From Chara braunii (Eukaryota; Streptophyta; Charophyceae; Charales; Characeae), in NCBI GenBank assembly GCA_003427395.1, contig BFEA01000051.1, positions 213,860-238,464 on the forward strand: a stretch of 24,605 bases of DNA, written 5' to 3'. How positions within the stretch are numbered: the first letter of the stretch is position 1; every line of letters begins with the position of its first letter. The notes below the pieces were generated by a model. That model was not told the origin of the DNA. It was given only the letters and a program-made list of their open reading frames with translations, and ran no database searches. Position numbers and translations under genes: made by a program. Shown here piece by piece: positions 17,930 through 24,605 of the stretch.

Positions 17930-18334
17930 TTATTCTGAGTCAGGCGCATACCATGACCTGGGAACCAAGGGCAGACCAGCAGGAGGAAAAAGATCCGAAA
18001 ATTCTGATAGTGGTCTCATTGGGATGATGGGGTCAATATTACTCCAATCGTTGAAGAATGAACGATAATTCCTTGGAGGCACAACCTGAGCGCTCCCTTG
18101 TATTCCTTCCCATTTCATTTGTCCCGTCTTTCCTCCTTTGTCCCCTCCACGCCAGTCTTGGTTGAATGTTTGGATGTGATGCTTTATATCATTTTCTGAA
18201 TTCAGAAATTGAAGTTTCTCCTTTAGGGATTCCCATCTGGTAGTAATTTCTACTTGGGAACTAGCGTGGAAGGACCATTGTCGTTCGCTGAAACCGTTAG
18301 AGGATTGTCAACGCCCTCTTACTTGTATTTTCAT
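17930..18334 (-). pseudogene. Small unidentified reading frame with one internal TGA
   Basis: From ATG 18334 the minus strand reads MKIQVRGR, a TGA codon (18310-18308), then QSSNGFSERQWSFHASSQVE and on in the same frame without interruption to TAA at 17930, about 134 codons in all. Later segments include RWESLKEKLQFLNSENDIKH (helical, charged), QTFNQDWRGGDKGGKTGQ and NYRSFFNDWSNIDPIIPMR. The residue mix looks genuinely coding and is unlike the low-complexity frames elsewhere. The TGA follows an Arg codon and could derive from CGA by one transition. A shorter ATG at 18118 gives 62 residues. No family recognised. Could be a young pseudogene, a terminal exon starting after the stop, or chance. 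Confidence 0.35.
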
Positions 18335-20070
18335 GTTCTTTTTAGTCTAGCAAAGGGTGAAACCCTTCTCATAGTGAGACTATTATGGGTGATTTTTCCA
18401 CTTTACAATTAACTTGTCTTCATGTATCAATTGTGTGAATCGCAAACGAATGAAATCTTTCATTGCACTTGCTTCGAACATACTTTCATCGTTTGGATAC
18501 ATCGTATGACATTTTATTAATTCATATGATTTCTATATGGGGAAAAAAAAACTGGTTGACAATCTTCTAACTATGTTTGGTTCGAAATAAAACAAGAAAA
18601 AATATACATGAGAAAAAATTATATTGAAGTGATCCTTACGGATAATGTTGTTACTTAAGTTCGGATATCTAGGCTTATAACAATAAAGGAGCATATAGTT
18701 TTATACATGTTTTACCAAAGTTGAAATTTTTTTGAAGGTTCAAATATATATACAAAATTTTGATTACGATATCTTTTTGACTTTACCTTTTTCTTTTTTT
18801 TTTTCCCAACCTTAAAGCAATCTTAAAGACTTGGCGTGCAGGTTGGAAATGAACAACTAAATAGACCGATACGAAAAAAAGTCAAAGTGAACATTGACCA
18901 CACATTGATATAATATTAAATATATGTTTATGCTCCTATCACATTACGTGATTTTGCATAAATTCAGTGGTTTGCAGCGTATCATTGAGATAACGAATAA
19001 AAATTTATAAAATTTAATTCATATGGCAAAAAAAATGGTTTGCAAGGATAAGAACGGATGATCATTAGGGGGTGAAATTCTTATGTGTTAGTCAAATTTG
19101 AGTTTGCACACAAACACATTCATGTCACTGATATGCTCATAAAAAAACGTTGAGGGTTAAATACCAAAAAATAAAAAAATTTCTTATGTATGTTTATACA
19201 AAATTTTAGTTATTGAAATAATTTAGTTATGTTAAAATTGAAGCGCACAGTGTGCGGTTGGTTGATGAAATGTGCATTATAATTGTCAAAGATTATAAAA
19301 ATAGGTTTACAAAATGAGTATATAAATATTTACAAGATCAAGGACCAACACTCATCGTTTACAACATGAACTATAATGATCATTTTGAAATTAAATTAAA
19401 AAATTGACTATATATGATTTTCTGAGTTTTATTTTGATTGGAAAATCAAGTCAATCTGAAAATGCTTCACAATGATCGTCTCTAATATCTATGCTGCATT
19501 TACCGCACAAAACTATTGAGAAATAAGCAACTCATTCAAAGTTAAAATTGTGTTAAGATTTATAACAGACAATGTATTGTACACAACTATCTTCAATCGC
19601 AACGATTAAAACATATTGATATGTTTTGTCGCAATTTATCCCCCATGGCACACCCTTAGACACATTGTGATATGCCTGTGAAACTATGTTATGACATGGT
19701 TTGAACTCATACAGTGAAGCTTAATAAAGAACCTACCCCTCTATGCTCATCAAGTTGTCTGATAATTTTCGTAATATTATGAACACAGGCGTGATCAAAT
19801 AAAAGTGTAACGATTATTACCTTTGCCTAAACGCAAAACTAAACACACGATGCATCTGTTTGGTTCTTGTTTGCATTCTGTTTCGAGCTCGTGTCTATTT
19901 TTGCTTTTTAGTGACCGAGCTCAATAACTAATACGATCTTCTAGGTACTTGGCATTGAACCTATATCTTTTTGGTGGAAACCAAACCGATTGACTTTTTT
20001 ATAATGGTTTCATTATGTCTCAATTTCTTCATGGAACACCTAAATATCACGTAAGAGGAACCCGACCACA
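18335..20070. other. AT-rich stretch without supported genes
   Basis: Base composition shifts sharply to AT-rich at about 18,320 and stays so to about 20,060. No frame of useful length is open on either strand. No A-tailed or SINE copy of the families above is seen. A short perfect hairpin AAGGGT/ACCCTT lies near 18353-18367. Minus-strand B-box-like segments (GAGTTCAAACCATG near 19700; AGGTTCAATGCC near 19951) are isolated. Intergenic DNA, a large intron or an old AT-rich transposon are all possible. Confidence 0.6.
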
Positions 20071-20073
20071 AGT

Positions 20074-20418
20074 TCAATTCTGTATTATACTTGATTGTAT
20101 CCCATTTTTTAACTTACTAGTTGCGGCGTCAATCAGAGTTCCTTGACCTGCAATAACCCGTACCATAGAGATGTAGGAGTGCACACAACAACTGAAGTTT
20201 TTGGTGTTATTTCTATTTCCGGTAAGGTCGTGCAGTACAACTTCGCTAGGACGGGCTCGTTTGGGGTCGCCGACAACAGAAAATAGGATCCGGTCACAGT
20301 CGTCCCTAAAACTAGTTGTAGGGCAGGTTATGTAGTCAAGGTCGTTGCAATTTAGTATAGGGCGCCGTCCATTGTTTTCCTTTTGAGAGAAAAGGTTAAC
20401 CGACTCCCCATTTTTCAC
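20074..20418 (-). CDS. Unidentified open stretch, 114 codons, no ATG start
   Basis: The minus frame is open from after a TAA at about 20428 to a stop at 20074. The first in-frame codon considered is GTG (20418); the first Met lies late (in HSYISMVRV), so a eukaryotic start is not supported. Segments include NGRRPILNCNDLDYITCPTT, FRDDCDRILFSVVGDPKRA and SEVVLHDLTGN, which look protein-like, with five Cys. No family recognised. It may be an exon or fragment of a retroelement or host protein. A TATAAATA sits just upstream on this strand (about 20425-20432), too close to serve this frame's start. Confidence 0.28.
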   Translation of the reverse strand: MKNGESVNLFSQKENNGRRPILNCNDLDYITCPTTSFRDDCDRILFSVVGDPKRARPSEVVLHDLTGNRNNTKNFSCCVHSYISMVRVIAGQGTLIDAATSKLKNGIQSSIIQN

Positions 20419-20479
20419 CTCTATTTATAAGAAAACCATAAGGTCATCCCATGCAAACTTCACACCAATCTTTAGAGTG

Positions 20480-20734
20480 CACTTCTTAACCACTTGTGAG
20501 GGAGTGAAGTTTTTTCACCGCTTTTGTTTTTTTTCTATTCTACTGCATCTTCCCAGAAATACAGTATCGAAGCATTCTGCTGTTTACTACGACCAAGTAA
20601 CGAAATCTACAACGGACTGCCCTGCCTTATTGGCAGGGCTTACTAAGAAAAGAAAAGGAGAAAAAAACGTACTGACTTTCGGGGAAAAAGAAGAAAAAAC
20701 GTACTTACCTTTGCCACGAGAGCTGTGGAGATCG
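20480..20734. other. No gene seen; purine-rich patch
   Basis: AAAAAACGTACT occurs twice (about 20663 and 20695) within an A/G-rich stretch. No supported coding sequence. Confidence 0.35.
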
Positions 20735-20812
20735 AGCGCCTTGCTCCATTACTGACCAAATGTGCAAAATGAGCATGAATCTTCTGGTAGAACATAGGTA
20801 GATACACTGCTA
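20735..20812 (+). repeat. R7 dispersed repeat, copy 1
   Basis: AAATGTGCAAAATGAGCATG, AATCTTCTGGTAGAACAT and AGATACACTGC match 23808-23885 (AAATGTGCGAAATGAGAACG, AATCTTCCACTAGAACATGG, AGATACACCGCC), including the preceding CTCCA block. Direct orientation, about 3 kb apart. Confidence 0.7.
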
Positions 20813-20911
20813 GTAGTTTAGAGCTTGAAAAGCCCTTTTTCCTGGCGGCGTATGGGGTGGTACAGCCCTCAGGAGCTTTTTCCCCCGTGCGATCGGAGAA
20901 TCTGGGGTCCA

Positions 20912-21010
20912 TCCAGCGGCCTAGCTCAATTGGCTAGGCACACAAGTGGCATTCAGGAGGTTGTGGGTTCAATCCTCATGGCCACCTGTGGCATTCTTGG
21001 TGCCAGCCAA
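20912..21010 (+). mobile_element. R5 SINE head, plus sense, 3'-truncated
   Basis: ATCCAGCGGCCTAGCTCAAT with A box TAGCTCAATTGG, then GTGGCATTCAGGAGGTTGTG and B box GGGTTCAATCCT. The T-arm (GTGGG / CTCAT around TTCAATC) pairs fully with GU allowed. Aligns closely to 3304-3385, then diverges after GGTGCCAGCC. The R5 body and tail are missing, so this is a truncated copy or a different SINE sharing the head. Confidence 0.78.
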
Positions 21011-21181
21011 CTGAGATAGTCAGTTGGATCCTCCTAGTCCGTATGAGTAAGGTCTTCAGCGAACACGGGTGCGCACTATCAGTAAGGTCTTCAGCCATTC
21101 TCATCTTGCACATTTTGTGAGTAGCGTAGCCAGGCCTAAAAGCGCGGGGCAGTACATCATAGCGCAGACCCACTTTAATAT

Positions 21182-21292
21182 CGTTGTAGGAGGCTACCAC
21201 GAAGATAATGGCGGGCGTCTAAGGACCATGGATTGACACAATCGATGGTCCCTAGACGCCCGCCAGTGGATTCGTGGTAGCCTCCTACAACG
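21182..21292. repeat. 111-nt near-perfect hairpin
   Basis: The outer arms of 21 bp (starting CGTTGTAGGAGG at 21182) pair perfectly. A symmetrical 6 x 6 internal loop follows (AGATAA against GTGGAT), then a 21-bp inner stem with one mismatch (TGGCGGGCGTCT against AGACGCCCGCCA), one G-G mismatch, and GATTG/CAATC closing a 3-base loop ACA. Candidates: microRNA or siRNA precursor, a very small MITE, or a recent inverted duplication. No flanking target-site duplication is evident. Confidence 0.93.
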
Positions 21293-21295
21293 GAA

Positions 21296-21368
21296 AGGCG
21301 CAGGTGGGACCGATCCCCGGCGGGTCGAAAAACAGACCAAGTGTTCGAATCCCGCTGCGTGGCTAGGG
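21296..21368 (+). tRNA. tRNA-like unit with perfect B box
   Basis: GTGTTCGAATCCC (21341-21353) is a full B box, and CGCAG (about 21299) pairs with CTGCG (about 21354) as a short acceptor-like stem. The A box is not clear and the T-stem is weak. Probably a decayed SINE head immediately beside the hairpin. Confidence 0.35.
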
Positions 21369-21369
21369 T

Positions 21370-21960
21370 AGGCGCTACCCTTTTGAAAAGGGAAAATTTT
21401 GCGCGGCCGCGGTTTCCCGCTCGCGGGAAAAGCCTCTGCTTCGTGCGCGCGTGACCGTTGGGGACCAAACTTGTTTTTTTTTTTTGGCAGTTTGGCCTTT
21501 TCCGCGGAGGCGGGAAGCTGCCGACCAATAACTGTTACGTCGGTATCGATGAGCGGTAGAGGAAGACAACACAACACACACGCTCTTTGCTCTTTCTCAT
21601 CTCATCCCCTCCCCTCCCCTCCCATAGCATTGCTCGTGAGGGATCCAGACACACACATCAGCTGCTCCCATCGCGCTGTTGCTCTGGTTCGGCAATCTTC
21701 GACCCTTGATGTGGGGACCACCACGGTAGTGTGTTTGTGGACGTGGCGGGCTTGCCGGCACCACTCACCAAGTTTGCGAAAAATGGAGGAGAAGTCCGTA
21801 GAACGTGGAAAGGTACGCCCGCTATAATTTCTGTCGTTTTCACATCTGCTGAGTTGTTCGGCGAGGCGCAGTGTGTTTGTCAATCATTTTGTGGGGCGAT
21901 GTGACTGATGTCACAGTAATTTGACCGGCTGGTGTGGTGGTCCCCACACGCTCATTCTCC
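21370..21960. other. GC-richer unassigned region
   Basis: Contains a GC-rich inverted repeat (TTTCCCGC / GCGGGAAA, about 21412-21429), CCCCT x 3 (21605-21622), and an inverted repeat TGTGAC-TGAT-GTCACA (21900-21915) resembling a bZIP-type site. Could include the 5' region of a gene, but no exon is secure. Confidence 0.3.
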
Positions 21961-21973
21961 TACGAACTACAGA

Positions 21974-22044
21974 GATTAATTAGTCGACTAATTCGGGAAA
22001 CCGCAGAGACTAATTAGCCGACTAATTAGTCGACTAAATTAGTC
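21974..22044. repeat. 12-bp palindromic repeat cluster (GAYTAATTAGYC)
   Basis: Units at 21974-21985, 21986-21993 (partial), 22008-22019, 22020-22031 and 22032-22044 (one extra A). Two contain TTAGTCGACTAA; the first extends to the 16-bp perfect palindrome AATTAGTCGACTAATT (21978-21993). Two sub-clusters are separated by CGGGAAACCGCAGA. Confidence 0.9.
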
Positions 22045-22451
22045 CATCGTCCCGGGGCGTGCCCCCACTTATCTGGCTTCGCTTCGCCATTTGTGAACAA
22101 GAGCACCACATGCGGGATCCTTGACATCGGTATTTTCGATTTCATGTTGGATCTGGACCTGGCTATCGCGATTTGCTACTCTTCATCGCTTCCGTAGTCG
22201 GTGTCGCGCGCTTTTCCAACCCGTTGTATTCTTGATTGGCCTCGTGATGATTATGGCGGTCGCCCGCTCGGATGGGGGACGAAAAAAGGGTAATAATTAT
22301 GTCTTAGGTACGTATAACCCGCCATATCTTTTTGATTCTTTTTTCTTTTTCTTGAATTTCGTGTTCTTGTTTTTTTTTTTTGTTTTCTGTTGAGCTGAAA
22401 ATTGGTGTCTTCCTGCATCATATGTATCTGGAAACAAAAATGAAGCCTAAC

Positions 22452-22880
22452 GGCATTGATTACCCCGCCCGCCATATCTTCTTCTTCTTCTTCTTCTTTT
22501 TTTTTTTTGGGATGCCCGCCATATCTGCCACCTCCGGTAAATTACGACCCCCCCCCCCCACCACGACAAAAAAGGCAATTTTTGGATCCCCGACTTGACT
22601 TCTTCTCCTCCACTGGTTCTTCATCCTGCTTGTTCTACTCCGCTGCTTCTCCACGGCCGGAACGATTCCAAAGGCATTGATCATCCCGCCCGCCATATCT
22701 GCCACCTCCGGTAATTACGAAAAAAGCCAAAAAAAAAACAAAAAAATTAGGCAATTGGGTCCCCAACTTCTTCTCCTCCGCTTCTTTTTCTTCTTCTTCC
22801 CTCCCCCTCCCCCCCCTCCTCCTTCCCCTTGATCCTGCTTGTTCCGCTCATGCTTTCTCAGGAACGATTCCAATTCAGAT
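22452..22880 (+). repeat. R8: tandem duplication, 221-bp period
   Basis: GGCATTGAT plus CCCGCCCGCCATATCT and GCCACCTCCGGTAA occur at 22452 and 22673; each unit continues with an A-rich patch, GGCAATT, CCCGACTT or CCCAACTTCTTCTCCTCC, ATCCTGCTTGTTC and CGGAACGATTCCAA or AGGAACGATTCCAA. Copy 1 carries an extra CTT-repeat and T-run with a second GCCCGCCATATCT. A further half-copy (CCCGCCATATCTTTTTGATT) lies at about 22318. Confidence 0.85.
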
Positions 22881-23880
22881 CTCAGTTTCACTGCTTCTGA
22901 TCATCATGGACCAGAGATTGCTAGCTGGACAATCATGCGAAATTCCCGTGAACTTCAAAAAATTGCTTTTGATTTGCGCGTATCAAAATTTACAACTTGT
23001 CGACATCCTCATCTCCTCCTCCTTTGCTCCATCTACTTCTCGTATTCCGCCTTCACCTCCTCCTCCCCCGCCTCCTCCTCCTCTTCCACCTCCACCTCCT
23101 CCTCCTGCTGCTGCTGCTGCCGACCAATAATCCAAGTTGCCTTTCTTCCGCCATGTCCTCCTCCTTCGATAATTACGGAAAAATAAACCCGATTTTATCC
23201 CTGCCTCTTCCTCCTCTTCTTCACCATTCTCTCGTGCTGCTCGTGTTTCTCTCCTTCATCTCCACCACGTCCTCTATAGCTCCATCTACTCTTCTTTGTC
23301 CGTCTTGACCCAGACCTACTTCTCCTTCTCCTCCTCCTCCTGCTCCGGACCAGGTCTTCTCGACCTCTCTTTGGCGATTCGCTACCTCTCTCTCTCTCTC
23401 TCTCTCTCGCTCTTCCCCCCCTCCTGCTGCTGCTGCCACTGTGCTCCTCTTCGTGCTTCACCTTCTTTCCCTTCGTTCCGACGTGCTTTTTGGAACTAAT
23501 TTCCTCTTCTTTTTAAAATAGAAATGACTTGAAAGGTCGGGGGGGGGGAGAGAAGAGAGCGAAAAGAAAAGCAATAAATAAGAAAAAAGGAGAAAAAGGA
23601 AAGAAAAGGCATGGCGTGGAAAACCCTCCCTGCGGTGTTGTCCATTCTTCTCCCTCCTCTCTCCTCCTCTCGTCCCCCTTCTCCTCCTCCTCCCGCCCCT
23701 CCGCTGTTCTCCACTTCTTCATCTTTTCCTTTCTCCACCTCGCAAAATTTTTAACCCCCCCTTCTTCATCCTCCACGCCAGCTTAGCCCAACGTGCAATG
23801 CTGCGACCTCGGGCCTCGCTCCACTGAAATGTGCGAAATGAGAACGAATCTTCCACTAGAACATGGGAAGATACACCGCC
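22881..23880. repeat. Pyrimidine-rich simple-sequence domain
   Basis: The plus strand is dominated by CCT, CTT and CT repeats: CCT-rich at 23040-23105, CTG x 5 near 23106-23120, (CT)12 at about 23386-23409, CTC/CTT-rich to 23720. The resulting frames read as poly-Pro/Ser (plus) or Arg/Glu/Gly and SR-like (minus). They are composition effects. Confidence 0.7.
22906..23130 (+). CDS. Hypothetical ORF with poly-Pro tail (weak)
   Basis: From ATG 22906 reads MDQRLLAGQSCEIPVNFKKL and LLICAYQNLQLVDILISSS, then poly-Pro and Ala encoded by CCT/CTG repeats to a TAA. The first 40 residues have a normal protein mix, so a first exon is conceivable; the remainder is simple-sequence DNA. No family recognised, no upstream promoter seen. 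Confidence 0.15.
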   Translation: MDQRLLAGQSCEIPVNFKKLLLICAYQNLQLVDILISSSFAPSTSRIPPSPPPPPPPPPLPPPPPPPAAAAADQ

Positions 23881-23885
23881 ATATT
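23808..23885 (+). repeat. R7 dispersed repeat, copy 2
   Basis: See the copy at 20735-20812. Shared sequence begins around the CTCGCTCCA block and ends in AGATACACCGCC. Confidence 0.7.
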
Positions 23886-24023
23886 TTGTCTTTTTGTGTA
23901 TCTCGTGAGTAGTGGAGCGACGCCCCTTTTCTCCTAACCTTGTCACTCGTCCTCCCCTCTCCCTGCGCATGGATGCAGACAGAGAGGACACGTGGCAAGC
24001 AAGCAAGATGCACACAGGCTATT

Positions 24024-24024
24024 N
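24024..24024. other. Undetermined base (N)
   Basis: A single N within CTATTNCCCGCC, showing local assembly uncertainty. Confidence 1.
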
Positions 24025-24068
24025 CCCGCCGTTCTCACACAGTAGCTGATAGACAGTAAAGCAGACAG

Positions 24069-24177
24069 GATCTTGTGTTCGTATGATTAAAAAAAAAAAT
24101 TTCGATTAAAACCAACTGCCAATTAATACAAAACCGAATATCGATTAAAAGTCGAAATCCTGTGTTCGTATGATTTT
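24069..24177 (+). repeat. Short direct repeat (TGTGTTCGTATGATT)
   Basis: ATCTTGTGTTCGTATGATT at 24069 and ATCCTGTGTTCGTATGATT at 24157, about 88 bp apart, each followed by an A- or T-run. CGATTAAAA also occurs twice between them. Confidence 0.75.
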
Positions 24178-24294
24178 TTTTTTCTTAAAGAACATTTGAA
24201 AAATATTATCTGGATTGGTACGTATACAAATCTCGTTTTTTGGTATTTTATTAAAGAAGGAAAGGAAGGAACCTTTCGCCCCACACCGAGGATC

Positions 24295-24407
24295 ACTACC
24301 ATCTTCACTCGAATAGAACGCTCGGTCATTATAGCTGTATCTGGACTCAAAATTTCACCAAAGACGGCTATATTGACCAGGCGTTCTATTCGGGTGACGA
24401 CGGTAGT
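24295..24407. repeat. 113-nt imperfect hairpin
   Basis: Arm 24295-24338 is the reverse complement of 24364-24407 with 37 of 44 positions matching and no indel. The longest perfect block is CGAATAGAACGC. The loop is 25 nt. Mismatches are spread evenly, as in an evolving miRNA-type hairpin or an old MITE. Confidence 0.82.
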
Positions 24408-24589
24408 CGCCATAGCCCTGTCCAGGTCGGACATGAGGTTCTTCCCACTCTCTCTGCCGTCCCTCCTCTCTTCCTCCTCTTCCTCCTTCCTCCTTCCTCC
24501 TCTTCCTCCTCTTCCTGTGCTCCGTCACACCACACGACCTCTTCTCCAACCGGTCTGCTGCATTCGGACTTCTTGCCGCCGTTTTTTTT

Positions 24590-24605
24590 GGGGGGGGGGG
24601 GGGGG
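24590..24605 (+). repeat. Poly-G end of window
   Basis: Eight T (24582-24589) then 16 G to the end. Likely a sequencing or assembly end artefact, although an internal T14-G9 junction also exists at 2661-2683. Confidence 0.9.

Noticed and set aside
20425-20432. TATAAATA on the minus strand as a core promoter
   Set aside because: Only a few bases upstream of the open frame and in AT-rich DNA where such strings arise by chance.
21175-21577. Overlapping minus ORFs of 117 and 127 codons
   Set aside because: They run through the hairpin and a tRNA-like unit; the QRDSNT-type reading is the usual antisense image of a B box.
21783-21812. Possible first exon MEEKSVERGK followed by a GT splice donor
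   Set aside because: Ten codons and a common donor motif are too little evidence; no downstream exon could be found.
23195-23461. SR-protein-like minus ORF
   Set aside because: Arg/Ser/Glu runs come directly from CT and CTC simple repeats.

Overview
This window reads as a fragment of a large, repeat-rich eukaryotic nuclear genome. Supporting signs are many A-tailed retroposons, SINE-like units carrying RNA polymerase III A and B boxes, one decayed LINE, simple-sequence tracts, and no operons or dense long genes. The LINE resembles L1-type elements of green plants: an ORF1 with a fold-plus-zinc-knuckle layout, an endonuclease start with a QETHL motif, and a C-terminal CCHC motif. A plant or streptophyte alga is therefore my best guess; the sequence does not prove it. 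The window starts with 30 A, ends with 16 G and contains one N (24024), so it may be a whole assembled contig with unreliable ends. I find no intact, confidently nameable host gene.

Layout. 1-1640: unassigned sequence with a 51-bp tandem duplication and two internal A-runs. 1641-5235: dense retroposon nest, holding a tRNA-like unit, family R1 (A-tailed, about 150 bp), family R2 (tail ending in CTACAACAACCTGGACTT plus A-run), and family R5 (tRNA-headed SINE, two copies in inverted orientation); R2 copies form a second large inverted repeat at 4573-4936. 5235-7450: C-rich decayed sequence, then family R3 and R4 copies. 7450-9460: tRNA-like unit, R4, two R1 copies, and four degenerate units of a repeat of about 160 bp (R6).

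9460-16066: an antisense, decayed LINE. In LINE order: ORF1 (16063-14070; RRM-like region and zinc knuckle), a second open stretch (ORFX, 14023-11794; low-complexity, with a 36-residue tandem repeat), the first residues of the ORF2 endonuclease (11554-about 11370), a deletion that removes the rest of the endonuclease and the reverse-transcriptase core, then the C-terminal part of ORF2 (11264-9823) and a 3' region. Its 5' end abuts a 186-bp, about 96% identical inverted repeat (16067-16252 / 16443-16628).

16630-17930: more R1 and R2 copies. 17930-18334: a small reading frame broken by one TGA. 18335-20070: AT-rich and featureless. 20074-20900: an unidentified open stretch. 20900-21370: R5 and tRNA-like units flanking a nearly perfect 111-nt hairpin. 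21370-24605: GC-richer then strongly pyrimidine-rich sequence with a 221-bp tandem duplication, a 12-bp palindromic repeat cluster and a second hairpin (24295-24407).

The parts do not form a pathway. The unifying theme is layers of retroposition, with several inverted pairs able to form long double-stranded RNA if transcribed. Family labels R1-R9 are local to this report.
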